A DNA stretch of 64,000 bases from Leminorella richardii (GTDB lineage: Bacteria > Pseudomonadota > Gammaproteobacteria > Enterobacterales > Enterobacteriaceae). The notes below the pieces were generated by a model. It was not told where the DNA came from and did not search any database. It saw only the letters and a list, made by a program, of their open reading frames with translations. Location: contig NZ_LS483470.1 of assembly GCF_900478135.1 (NCBI RefSeq), forward strand, positions 675,501-739,500, given 5' to 3'. Positions 15,984 to 25,314 of this stretch are shown piece after piece. How positions within the stretch are numbered: position 1 is the stretch's first letter; each line of letters opens with the position of its first letter. Both the position numbers and the translations under genes were made by a program.

Positions 15984-16582
15984 AGAACAGGCGTCAGCGC
16001 GGCTTTTCCCTGCCTGAAATGCTGGTGGCTATGCTGATTAGCGCCATTCTCCTGTCGGGTATTGTCTCTCTGATGCCGTCGTTTCAGCGCCAGAGCCTGA
16101 TGCAGCAGCGAGCCTATCGCTTAGAGCAGGCGCTACGGCAGGTGCTACAGGCGATAGAAAAGGATTTACGTCGAGCGGGATACCGATTTTCATCTTCCTC
16201 TCCGCGCTCTGAGGCGGCGGTCAGGCTGAGCGGTGGCTCGTTTGGAATTGCCGGGTTCTGTATGCTTTTTGGTTACGATCTGAACCACAGCGGGAAAATA
16301 GATCTGGAAAGCGCTTCGTCGCCTGAGCGCTTTGGCTATCGGTGGCGACAGGGAACCGTTGAACGTCAGCGGGGTGGAGGCAGCTGTCAAAGTGGGGAGT
16401 GGGAGAAGATGCTGGATCCATCAGAAATCACCGTGAGTCAGTTTTACGTCGAGCCTCGGAGGGCTCAAGGGAAGGTGAAAGAGGGAGAGGACTATTTTCT
16501 CCTATCTCTCGAAGGGCACTGGCGCGGTGCACCGGAACGGCCTATTAGACTCACGGCGAGAGTCAGAAGCCGTGGAGCATAA
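15977..16582 (+). CDS. ppdB: Prepilin peptidase-dependent protein B (minor pseudopilin, GspJ-like)
   Basis: 201 residues. Prepilin leader MLKNRRQRG followed by FSLPEMLVAMLISAILLSG, with E5 after the cleavage site, then a GspJ-like globular domain. It overlaps ppdA by 7 bp. In E. coli this set helps initiate type IV pilus or type II secretion pseudopilus assembly; main pilus genes are not in this window. Confidence 0.88.
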   Translation: MLKNRRQRGFSLPEMLVAMLISAILLSGIVSLMPSFQRQSLMQQRAYRLEQALRQVLQAIEKDLRRAGYRFSSSSPRSEAAVRLSGGSFGIAGFCMLFGYDLNHSGKIDLESASSPERFGYRWRQGTVERQRGGGSCQSGEWEKMLDPSEITVSQFYVEPRRAQGKVKEGEDYFLLSLEGHWRGAPERPIRLTARVRSRGA

Positions 16583-16589
16583 CGTCGTA

Positions 16590-17036
16590 GTGCGCGCTCA
16601 GCGAGGATATGCGACGCTGCTGCTGATTATGATGTTGCTAGCGTTTTCTATGATGATGCTAAAAAGCATTCATCGGCAGCTGGATCATAGAGTCAGAATG
16701 CAGGCTGACGAGCGGCGCTATCTTTTAGAACGCCAGCGAGCCTATTCCGCGCTGTCATGGGCTTCTTCTTTGAGTTGGACGCTAAACGGCAGCGACTGGC
16801 TGTGTCAGAAAAGTGAGCTGTACCGACTGAATGCCTGCGTAAAGCCGCTGAATGGGGATGAGTTACTGGTGCGCGGTTCAGGGCTTGCTGTGCCCGGTAG
16901 AGCTCCCCTGACGCTTTTCCAGCGGGCGATAGTTCAGCGAGAGCAGCAGAGCGTTGATCGGGTAAGCCTTTTGCTGGTTTCTACGGCACTCAGCGACGTT
17001 TGCCCGCTGGCTCAGAAAGCGGAATGTGAACCGTGA
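16590..17036 (+). CDS. ygdB: DUF2509 family protein YgdB (minor pseudopilin-like, GspK-like position)
   Basis: About 148 residues if started at GTG 16590 (MRAQRGYATLL...), which resembles the short basic leader of E. coli YgdB. An in-frame GTG at 16572 is also possible. One N-terminal hydrophobic helix (ATLLLIMMLLAFSMMML) is followed by a soluble domain ending in a DVCPLAQKAECEP-type tail that matches the conserved C-terminal cysteines of E. coli YgdB. It lies between ppdB and ppdC, with a 4-bp overlap with ppdC. Confidence 0.8.
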   Translation: MRAQRGYATLLLIMMLLAFSMMMLKSIHRQLDHRVRMQADERRYLLERQRAYSALSWASSLSWTLNGSDWLCQKSELYRLNACVKPLNGDELLVRGSGLAVPGRAPLTLFQRAIVQREQQSVDRVSLLLVSTALSDVCPLAQKAECEP

Positions 17037-17389
17037 CTGCGTTAGCTTATCGCCAGCAGGGGTTTAGCCTGTTAGAGACCCTGATTGCCATGCTGCTGTT
17101 TGCCATTACGGTAATGGGACTAATGCGCTACCAGCAGGTGCTTACTGCGCAGTTTTACCACTATGCAGACGAGCAGCGCGCATGGGGGCTAGCGGCACAG
17201 GCGCTGGAAGTCTATCCGACCACTATTGATAGTGAGGAGGTTTTCCCCTCGGGTACATGGCGGATTAATTTGATAGCCCGACAGCGGGATGCATATTGCC
17301 AAGAGATTGCGGCCGAAGTTAAAGGGCCGCACCGTGTGAACGTCAGGCTTGAGAGGCTTTTTTGTCTACCCTACAGCCAGCCGCCGTAG
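17033..17389 (+). CDS. ppdC: Prepilin peptidase-dependent protein C (minor pseudopilin, GspI-like)
   Basis: 118 residues starting at GTG 17033 in a GTGA overlap with ygdB. Prepilin leader MTALAYRQQG, then FSLLETLIAMLLFAITVMG with E5. A C-terminal cysteine pair is present (DAYCQE, RLFCLP). It is the last gene of the ppdA-ppdB-ygdB-ppdC operon and is convergent with the flavin oxidoreductase gene. Confidence 0.87.
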   Translation: MTALAYRQQGFSLLETLIAMLLFAITVMGLMRYQQVLTAQFYHYADEQRAWGLAAQALEVYPTTIDSEEVFPSGTWRINLIARQRDAYCQEIAAEVKGPHRVNVRLERLFCLPYSQPP

Positions 17390-17418
17390 CGGCTAGCGGT
17401 AAGATCGTTCAGCCAGCA

Positions 17419-18516
17419 TTAGTCATTGGCAAACAGCGCTTTGGCTCGGTGAGGCGCTGAGCGCCAGTACTGTTTGGGTGCGCTGACCTGCGCGCCAAGG
17501 GCCGCAGCGGCGCGCCATGGCCAGTGTGGTTCGTAAAGAATGCCGCGCCCCAGCGCCACCATGTCGGCATCGCCGGTAGCGACGATGGCTTCCGCCTGTT
17601 CCGGTTCGGTAATCAGGCCTACGGCGATAGTCGGCATGCCGACAGTTTCCTTAATATGTCGGGCAAAGGGCACCTGATAGTTAGGAGAGACGGGAATGCG
17701 CTGCTCGGCAGACAGTCCGCCGCTGGATACGTGGATATAGTCGCAGCCGAGCGCTTTCAGGCGTTGGCAGAGCTCAACGGATTGCGACAGATCCCAACCG
17801 CCTTCAACCCAGTCGCTGGCGGAGATGCGAACGCCCACGGCCTTATTGGCAGGGAACACTTTGCGCACGGCGCTAAAGACGTCCAGCGTCATGCGCATGC
17901 GGTTTTCCAACGTGCCGCCGTAGCTGTCATCGCGCTGATTGGAAAGAGGAGATAAAAACTCGTGCAGGAGATAGCCGTGAGCGGCGTGGATCTCAATAGC
18001 GTCAAATCCCAGCTTATCCGCGCGCTTGGCCGAGTGGGCGAATGAAGCGATGATGGAAGCGATGCGGTCAGCGCTTAGCGCCAGCGGCTTTGCAGAGTGG
18101 GTGTCAAAGGCGATAGCTGACGGCGCTACGGGCTGCCATCCTCCCTGTTCTGGAGTCACCGCAGGGCCCGGGCTCCACGGCGGCGGCATAGAGGCTTTGC
18201 GCCCGGCGTGGGCAAGCTGGATCGCCAGAGGCATGTTGGAATAGCGCTTTACCGCACTGACGGTTTTTGCCAGCGCCCGTTCGGTTTCGTCGTCCCAGAG
18301 CCCAACGTCTTTGGGGGAAATACGCCCTTCAGGCTCTACAGCGGTTGCCTCCATAATTAGCAGGCCAGCGCCGGAAAACGCCAGCTGGCCTAAATGAATA
18401 GTGTGCCAGTCTGTTGTTTTGCCCTCTTCGGCAGAGTACTGACACATAGGGGCAATAATGATGCGGTTAGGCAGCGTTAAGGGGCCGATGTTTACAGGGG
18501 AGAACAGTTGACTCAT
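17419..18516 (-). CDS. Old Yellow Enzyme family NADH:flavin oxidoreductase (YqjM/XenA-like)
   Basis: 365-residue FMN-dependent ene-reductase, predicted to reduce activated C=C bonds or nitro compounds with NADPH. Family hallmarks are PMCQYSAEEGKTTDWH near the N-terminus (the class-III OYE cysteine), QLAHAGRKAS, and FDAIEIHAAHGYLLHEFLSP followed by NQRDDSYGG. The frame is open to 18681, but ATG 18516 (MSQLFSPVNIGP) has AAGGA upstream and matches the family. It sits between ppdC and recC, which are adjacent in E. coli, so it is an insertion in this lineage. The 332-bp gap to recC holds two ATGGTACAC copies (about 18529 and 18673) and otherwise nothing recognised. Confidence 0.88.
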   Translation of the reverse strand: MSQLFSPVNIGPLTLPNRIIIAPMCQYSAEEGKTTDWHTIHLGQLAFSGAGLLIMEATAVEPEGRISPKDVGLWDDETERALAKTVSAVKRYSNMPLAIQLAHAGRKASMPPPWSPGPAVTPEQGGWQPVAPSAIAFDTHSAKPLALSADRIASIIASFAHSAKRADKLGFDAIEIHAAHGYLLHEFLSPLSNQRDDSYGGTLENRMRMTLDVFSAVRKVFPANKAVGVRISASDWVEGGWDLSQSVELCQRLKALGCDYIHVSSGGLSAEQRIPVSPNYQVPFARHIKETVGMPTIAVGLITEPEQAEAIVATGDADMVALGRGILYEPHWPWRAAAALGAQVSAPKQYWRSAPHRAKALFAND

Positions 18517-18848
18517 GGTGGATTCCTTATGGTACACAGGAGGTGTTTCCAGCTGGCGGTTTGGTGACTGAATACAGTCAAAGCCGCTGCTGTCAGGCAC
18601 CCTCATGATGGAGCTCAATGGACGGAGCCGAATACGGGTAGCAATAGGGAACATCGCGAAAAATTCACAGCCATGGTACACCCCCGTTAGGCGGTTATAT
18701 AGTCAGAAAAAGCGGTTGGCCGAGGAATATCCCGGCAGGCGTTCCGCTCTGGCTTTACAGTCGGTGCGATAACGTTGAAAATCACACCTTTGCTTTCTCT
18801 TTTTAGAAAGCGCAGGCTTAGCTCCCGTTCGCTCATTCAGGAGTCAGA

Positions 18849-21800
18849 ATGTTTACGGTTTACCACTCAAATCAGCTGGACATACTGAAGTCGCTAATCT
18901 CTGCTCTGGCGGCAGGCAGACCTCTGGCCGATTCGCTGGAGCCTGAAGTGATTCTGGTACAGAGCAACGGTATGGCCCAGTGGCTGCAAATTGAGCTGGC
19001 TGCCGAGCTGGGCATTGCGGCAAATATCTCATTTCCTCTACCGGCTTCGTTTATCTGGCAGATGTTTACCAAAGTGCTGCCCGATGTGCCGATGGAAAGC
19101 GCCTTTAGTAAAGACGCCATGCGCTGGAAGCTGATGCGTCTGCTGCCGACAATGCTTGAACTGCCGGAGTTTTCCACGCTGTCCGGCTATCTTGATGACG
19201 ACGACGATAGGCGCAAACACCACCAGCTGGCGGGGCGTATAGCAGACCTTTTTGACCAGTATCTGGTCTATCGTCCCTCTTGGCTGCAGCACTGGGAGAG
19301 AGGCGAGCCGGTTGCGGGGCTGAGCGACGTTCAGGATTGGCAGGCATCTTTATGGCGCGCGCTGGTCGATGATACTCAGCGCCGAGGCCAGTCTCTATGG
19401 CATCGCGCCAACCTTTACCAGCGCTTTATCGATGCGCTTAATCACCCCGATTTTTCGGCAGAACGAAGCGGTCTGCCGCCTCGAGTCTTTATCTGTGGCA
19501 TTTCGGCGCTACCGCCAGTCTATCTGGAGGCGCTTTCCGCGCTGGGGCGACACATTGATATTCACCTGATGTTTACCAACCCCTGCCGAGACTACTGGGG
19601 CGACATTCTTGACTACGCCTTTTTGGCACGAATGCAGGCGCGTCGCAGGCGCAAGCACGGCAGCGGGGAAGAGGTGGCGCTGTTTAAGTCGGTGCACACC
19701 GCTGAAAGCCTGTTTGACGACGAGGGCAATCAGAACCTGAGTAACCCACTGTTGGCGAGCTGGGGCAAGCTTGGGCGCGACAATATTTACCTGCTGGCGC
19801 AGCTCAACGGCGTACAGGAAGTGGACGCCTTCGTTGATCCAAAAAGCGATAGCCTACTTCATCGCATTCAGCGCGACATTTTGACGCTGGAAGACCGGGC
19901 TCAGGCTTTTTTGAATCTCGATGAATCTACAGCCCAGAAGCCACGAGAACAGCTGGATCTTAGGGACAGGTCGGTTAGCGTTCACGTTTGCCACAGCGCT
20001 CAGCGCGAAGTGGAAGTGTTGCACGACAGGCTGTTGGCCATGATGGACAGCGACCCAGATCTGAGTCTGCGCGACATTATTGTGATGGTCGCGGAAATCG
20101 ATACCTATACCCCCTACATTGACGCAGTGTTTGGCAGCGCGCCAAAAGATCGTTTCCTGCCCTATGCGATTTCGGATCGCAGCGCCAGTCAGGTTCATCC
20201 AGTCGTTACGGCATTTCTACAGCTGCTTGATTTACCCTCCAGCCGGTTCGGCGCACAGGAGGTGCTGGCGCTGCTGGAAGTGCCCGAACTGGCGCAGCGC
20301 TTTGCTATCGATGAGAGTGGCCTTCGAACACTGCGTCAGTGGGTTGAAGGGGCGGGGATCCGCTGGGGGCTGGACGACGACATGGTGGCCGGGCTTGATT
20401 TACCGCCGACTGGGCAGCACACGTGGCGCTTTGGCCTGACGAGGATGCTGCTTGGTTACGCCATGGATAGCCAGAGCGGCGACTTTCAGGGCGTCCTGCC
20501 TTACGATGAGTCCAGCGGCCTGATTGCCGCTCTTGCCGGTCAGCTGGCAGAGTTTCTTATGCGACTGGCGCTTTGGCGCGAGCGTTTGGCGAAAGCGAGT
20601 AGGCTTCACGAATGGGCTCCACTGTGCCGCGAACTGATGGAAGACTTTTTCATCGATACTGTGGACGTCGAGCCGGTACTCGCCCTTATTGAGGGGCAGT
20701 GGCAAAAGCAGTGCGGTACCGGCATCGAGTCAGGCTACGATGAGGAATTGCCCCTGACCGTCTTGAAAGACGAACTCTCTTCGCGCCTTAATCAGGAACG
20801 GCTAAGCCAGCGCTTTTTAGCCGGAGCCATTAACTTTTGTACCCTGATGCCGATGCGCTCTATTCCATTCAAGGCTGTGTGCCTGCTCGGCATGAACGAC
20901 GGCGTTTATCCCCGAACGCTACCGCCGCTGGGTTTTGACCTTATGTCTGAGAAACCCATACGGGGAGATCGTAGCCGACGCGATGACGACCGTTACCTGT
21001 TTCTTGAAGCGCTGCAGTCGGCACAAAATGCGTTCTATATCAGCTATATCGGTCACTCAATTCAGGACAATAGCGAACGCTATCCTTCAGTGTTAGTAAC
21101 CGAGCTGTTGGAATATGTTTCCCAAAGTCATGTGCTGGAAGGGGAAGAGATCGGCGTTATTGAGGATCCCGAACTGAGCGCGCGGCGCGTTTATCAGCAC
21201 CTCTTAACGCTGTACCCTAGAGTGCCGTTCAGTGAGAAAAATTTTATCGTCGGTAGCGAACAGCAAAGCTATGCCAGCGAGTGGCTTCCGGCAGCGGCCA
21301 GAGAGGGCGTCCCCCACAGTGAATTTGGCAGCAGGCTAACGCCTTTTGTGCCTGAAAGCGTTGATATTGACGACGTGCGCCGTTTCTATCGTCACCCCGT
21401 CAGGGCATTCTTTCAGCAGCGGCTGAGGGTGAACTTCATGCTAGAGGACGCCGCCCTGTCAGATGAAGAGCCGTTTAGAGTGGATGGCCTTGAGCGCTAT
21501 AAAATGAACGTTGCCTTGCTGAATCACCTGATTGAAGGGGATGATCCCAGCACGCTGTTTTCCCGCGCCCATGCGGCAGGAGAGCTGCCCTTTGGCGCAT
21601 TTGGTGAGCTGTTTTGGCAAGAGCAGGTGGAAAGTATGCACGATCTGGCCGAAGCGGTAAGAGCGCAAAAAGCCGACAGTGAGAGCATGGAGTTTTCCCG
21701 GCTGATTGACGGTATTACCGTCAGCGGCTGGCTGCATCACGTGCAGAAAAACGGCCTGCTGCGCTGGCGCCCGGCTAAGCTCTCGGTGATTGACGGCATG

Positions 21801-22259
21801 ACGCTGTGGATTGACCACCTGATTTACTGCATGTCCGGCGGGAAAGGCGAGAGCCGGATGTTTGGTAACGAGGGCAGTGAATGGCGATTTGCGGCTCTGG
21901 GCGCTGAGGAGGCGCAGGCGCAGTTTACAGTTTGGCTAAAAGGATACGTTCAGGGGCTGAGTGAGCCGCTGCTGCTGTTGCCAAAAAGCGCCTGGGCGTG
22001 GCTTGAAGCCTGCTATAGTTCGGAGTCTGGTCAGGTAGAATGGGGCGATGAGGCTCAGCAAAAGGCTCGACACCGCCTGCTTCAGGCCTGGCAGGGTTCG
22101 CCTCCTGCCATTGGCGAAGGGGAAGACCCTTACCTGATGCGGCTGTTTCGCATTATGGACGACGCACGGTACCAGCAGATTGTTGCCGACAGCCTTCCCT
22201 ATTTACTGACGTTAAAACAGCATCGATTGGAAAAAAACGAAGGGAAAAGTGAACCCTGA
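18849..22259 (+). CDS. recC: Exodeoxyribonuclease V subunit gamma (RecC)
   Basis: 1136 residues (E. coli 1122). RecC is the chi-recognising subunit of RecBCD, splitting duplex ends and feeding strands to RecB and RecD. The N-terminal MFTVYHSNQLDILKSLI, LVQSNGMAQWLQ and the inactive helicase and nuclease folds are conserved (CLLGMNDGVYPRTLPPLGFD). It is followed after 166 bp by ptrA, recB and recD, the E. coli order. GGAGTCAG precedes the ATG. Confidence 0.96.
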   Translation: MFTVYHSNQLDILKSLISALAAGRPLADSLEPEVILVQSNGMAQWLQIELAAELGIAANISFPLPASFIWQMFTKVLPDVPMESAFSKDAMRWKLMRLLPTMLELPEFSTLSGYLDDDDDRRKHHQLAGRIADLFDQYLVYRPSWLQHWERGEPVAGLSDVQDWQASLWRALVDDTQRRGQSLWHRANLYQRFIDALNHPDFSAERSGLPPRVFICGISALPPVYLEALSALGRHIDIHLMFTNPCRDYWGDILDYAFLARMQARRRRKHGSGEEVALFKSVHTAESLFDDEGNQNLSNPLLASWGKLGRDNIYLLAQLNGVQEVDAFVDPKSDSLLHRIQRDILTLEDRAQAFLNLDESTAQKPREQLDLRDRSVSVHVCHSAQREVEVLHDRLLAMMDSDPDLSLRDIIVMVAEIDTYTPYIDAVFGSAPKDRFLPYAISDRSASQVHPVVTAFLQLLDLPSSRFGAQEVLALLEVPELAQRFAIDESGLRTLRQWVEGAGIRWGLDDDMVAGLDLPPTGQHTWRFGLTRMLLGYAMDSQSGDFQGVLPYDESSGLIAALAGQLAEFLMRLALWRERLAKASRLHEWAPLCRELMEDFFIDTVDVEPVLALIEGQWQKQCGTGIESGYDEELPLTVLKDELSSRLNQERLSQRFLAGAINFCTLMPMRSIPFKAVCLLGMNDGVYPRTLPPLGFDLMSEKPIRGDRSRRDDDRYLFLEALQSAQNAFYISYIGHSIQDNSERYPSVLVTELLEYVSQSHVLEGEEIGVIEDPELSARRVYQHLLTLYPRVPFSEKNFIVGSEQQSYASEWLPAAAREGVPHSEFGSRLTPFVPESVDIDDVRRFYRHPVRAFFQQRLRVNFMLEDAALSDEEPFRVDGLERYKMNVALLNHLIEGDDPSTLFSRAHAAGELPFGAFGELFWQEQVESMHDLAEAVRAQKADSESMEFSRLIDGITVSGWLHHVQKNGLLRWRPAKLSVIDGMTLWIDHLIYCMSGGKGESRMFGNEGSEWRFAALGAEEAQAQFTVWLKGYVQGLSEPLLLLPKSAWAWLEACYSSESGQVEWGDEAQQKARHRLLQAWQGSPPAIGEGEDPYLMRLFRIMDDARYQQIVADSLPYLLTLKQHRLEKNEGKSEP

Positions 22260-22425
22260 GAGGAGCTGCTGTCCAATGGAAGGTATTGAGGTGAATGCGT
22301 TTCGACGCCGTGGGGCGTTGATTTTGCGTTTACTGTTCGTAAAGCATGAATGAAGTTATCTTTGCCTTTGGCGCGCGGCAAATCCGCCGCTCGATGGCGT
22401 AAAAGTGAATCAAGAAGGAAACGTT

Positions 22426-25314
22426 ATGCGTAAGCTCTATGTCTCTATCGCCAGTGTTCTACTGCTGCTGTTTGGCCTGACGTCAATGGCGCAGGCGGCT
22501 CAGGGGTGGCAGCCGCTGGCAGAAAAAATTCAAAAAAGTGAAAGAGACACGAGGGCGTATCAGGCCATTCGGCTGGACAACGGCATGACAGTTTTACTGG
22601 TCTCGGACAGCCTAGCCAGTAAGTCGCTGGCGGCGCTGGCTTTGCCCGTAGGCTCTCTGGAAGACCCCAACAGCCAGCTTGGACTGGCTCACTACCTTGA
22701 ACACATGGTGCTGATGGGATCGAAACGCTATCCAGAGCCTGACAGTATCTCTGAGTTTTTGAAAAAGCACGGCGGCAGCCACAACGCCAGCACGGCTTCC
22801 TATCGAACCGCCTATTACCTTGAGGTCGAAAACGATGCGCTGGCTCCTGCGGTTGACCGGCTGGCGGACGCTATTGCCGAGCCGCTGTTAGATCCGGTAT
22901 ATGCCGATCGAGAGCGCAACGCGGTTAACGCCGAGATGACTATGGCCCGCTCGCGAGACGGCATGCGAATGGCGGAGGTCGGCTCTGAGACGCTGAACCC
23001 CGCTCACCCGAGTTCGCGCTTTTCCGGCGGCAATCTGGACACGCTGAAAGACAAGCCCGACAGCAAGCTGCACGACGAGCTGAAGGCGTTTTATCAGCGC
23101 TACTATTCGGCCAATTTGATGGTCGGCGTACTGTACGGCAACCAGTCTCTGGACGCGCTGGCGGAGCTGGCGTCAAAAACCTTTGGCCGCATTGCTAACC
23201 GCCAAGCGACCGTTCCTGCGATTACCGTGCCTGCCGTAACGGATAAAGAGAAAGGGCTGATTATTCACTATGTGCCGGCTCAGCCAACGCGACAGCTGCG
23301 TATTGAGTTTCGCATCGACAACAATATTTCTCAGTTTCGCAGCAAGACCGATACCTATATCGGCTACCTGATTGGCAACCGCAGTGAAAATACCCTGTCA
23401 GACTGGCTGCGGAAGCAGGGCCTGGCTGATAGCATTGGCGCAGGGGCTAACCCAGTCATCGACCGCAACGGCGGTGTGTTCAGCATCGGTATTTCTCTCA
23501 CAGAGAAAGGGCTGGCGGAGCGGGATCGCGTGATTGCTGCGGTGTTTGACTACCTGAAGCTGATGCGCAAAGAGGGGGTTCGCAAAGAGTACTTTGACGA
23601 GATTGCCCACGTTCTGGCACTGGACTTCCGCTATCCGTCAATTTCTCGCGACATGGACTACGTTGAGTGGCTGTCCGACACCATGCTGAATATTCCTATT
23701 GAGAACGTACTGAACTCCGATTATCTGGCCGATAGCTACGATCCTAAAGCGATTGAGGCGAGGCTAGATGAAATGACACCACAGGCGGCGCGCATCTGGT
23801 TTATCAGTCCGGATGAACCTCATGACAAAATGGCCTACTTCGTCAATGCCCCCTACAAGGTTGACCGCATCACGCCTCAGCAGGTAGCGACTTGGACAGG
23901 TGAGGAAAAAAATCTGCCTCTGCGCCTGCCGGAGCTCAACCCCTATATTCCTGATGATTTTTCACTGTTAACGAAGCCCGCTGCACAAACGGCAACTCCG
24001 ACGCTGGTGCTGAACGATCCTCAGGTCAAAGCCTGGGCGATGCCGAGCAGCTACTTTGCTGATGAGCCGAAGGCCTATGTCACGCTGGCGCTTCGCAACG
24101 CCAGCGCACAGGATTCTGCGCGGGATCAGGTCATTTTCTCCCTGACTGACTATTTAGCCGGGCAGGCGATGGCGCAAATCAACTATCAGGCGTCAGTAGG
24201 GGGCATTAGCTTTTCCTCTTCTGGCATTAACGGCCTGCAGTTTTCCGCCACTGGCTTTACGCAGCGCATGCCGCAGCTAATGAGCGCCGTGCTAGCGCAG
24301 TACCAGAGCTTTACTCCGACTGAAGAACAGCTAGAGCAGGCTAAGTCATGGTATCGCCAACAGCTGGATGCTGCTGAGAAAGGGAAAGCGTTTGAAGTCG
24401 CACTTCAGCCTATCCGCGCTGTCTCCTATGTGCCCTACACTGAACGGGAAGAGCGTCGTGGGCTGATTGACAGCGTGACCGTCAATGACATTCTTCAGTA
24501 TCGCGATCGCCTATTGAAAGAAAGTACGCCGGAGCTGTTTGCCATCGGTAACGTGACGCCTGAACAGGTTAAAGCGCTGGCGCTGGACGTGAGTAAACAG
24601 CTGGGCTGCTTAGGAAAAAGCGCCTGGTACGGGCAAAACGTCGTAGTGGACAAGAAGCAGACCGCTAACCTGATGAAGGCGGGCAGCAGCACGGACTCAG
24701 CCCTAGGGGCGGTGTTTATTCCGCTTGGCTATGATGAAGTTCAGGGCATGGCGCGCAGTAATCTGCTGTCTCAAATTGTTCAGCCCTGGTTCTACAATCA
24801 GCTGAGAACCGAAGAGCAACTGGGGTATGCGGTGTTTGCCTTCCCGATGTCAATCGGGCGGCAGTGGGGCATTGGCTTCCTGCTGCAAAGCAACAGCAAG
24901 ACTCCCGCCTATTTGGACGGTCGCTATACGGCGTTTTATCAGCAGGCTAAAGACAAACTGGCCGCCATGAGTGAAGAAGACTTTGCTCAGTATCGTCAGG
25001 CGTTGGTTAACGAACTGACGCAGCGCCCGCAGACGCTTGATGAAGAGGCCGCGCTGTATCTGAACGACTTTAACCGCGGCAACGATCGCTTTGATACCCG
25101 TAAGCGCATTGTTGAACAGGTTAAGCAGTTGAAGAAAAGCGATATTCAGACTTTCTTTAATCAGGCAGTGATAGACAAAGACGGGCTGTCGATACTTTCT
25201 CAGATAATGGGGCAGAGCGATGTAAAAGAAGATTACGCTAAGCCTGAGGGATGGCAGATATATTCAAACGCCTCCACCCTGCAGAAAACGCTGCCCGTTA
25301 GAGCGCAGAAGTAA
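22426..25314 (+). CDS. ptrA: Protease III (pitrilysin), periplasmic zinc peptidase
   Basis: 962 residues, the same as E. coli PtrA. Cleaves small peptides such as insulin fragments in the periplasm. The signal peptide MRKLYVSIASVLLLLFGLTS...AQA is clear. The inverted zinc motif HxxEH is H89-Y-L-E92-H93. ATG 22426 is chosen over an in-frame GTG at 22405 because AAGGAA lies just before it and the signal peptide starts there. The stop overlaps recB's ATG (TAATG), so the protease gene is translationally coupled to recB despite its unrelated function, as in E. coli. Confidence 0.95.
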   Translation: MRKLYVSIASVLLLLFGLTSMAQAAQGWQPLAEKIQKSERDTRAYQAIRLDNGMTVLLVSDSLASKSLAALALPVGSLEDPNSQLGLAHYLEHMVLMGSKRYPEPDSISEFLKKHGGSHNASTASYRTAYYLEVENDALAPAVDRLADAIAEPLLDPVYADRERNAVNAEMTMARSRDGMRMAEVGSETLNPAHPSSRFSGGNLDTLKDKPDSKLHDELKAFYQRYYSANLMVGVLYGNQSLDALAELASKTFGRIANRQATVPAITVPAVTDKEKGLIIHYVPAQPTRQLRIEFRIDNNISQFRSKTDTYIGYLIGNRSENTLSDWLRKQGLADSIGAGANPVIDRNGGVFSIGISLTEKGLAERDRVIAAVFDYLKLMRKEGVRKEYFDEIAHVLALDFRYPSISRDMDYVEWLSDTMLNIPIENVLNSDYLADSYDPKAIEARLDEMTPQAARIWFISPDEPHDKMAYFVNAPYKVDRITPQQVATWTGEEKNLPLRLPELNPYIPDDFSLLTKPAAQTATPTLVLNDPQVKAWAMPSSYFADEPKAYVTLALRNASAQDSARDQVIFSLTDYLAGQAMAQINYQASVGGISFSSSGINGLQFSATGFTQRMPQLMSAVLAQYQSFTPTEEQLEQAKSWYRQQLDAAEKGKAFEVALQPIRAVSYVPYTEREERRGLIDSVTVNDILQYRDRLLKESTPELFAIGNVTPEQVKALALDVSKQLGCLGKSAWYGQNVVVDKKQTANLMKAGSSTDSALGAVFIPLGYDEVQGMARSNLLSQIVQPWFYNQLRTEEQLGYAVFAFPMSIGRQWGIGFLLQSNSKTPAYLDGRYTAFYQQAKDKLAAMSEEDFAQYRQALVNELTQRPQTLDEEAALYLNDFNRGNDRFDTRKRIVEQVKQLKKSDIQTFFNQAVIDKDGLSILSQIMGQSDVKEDYAKPEGWQIYSNASTLQKTLPVRAQK

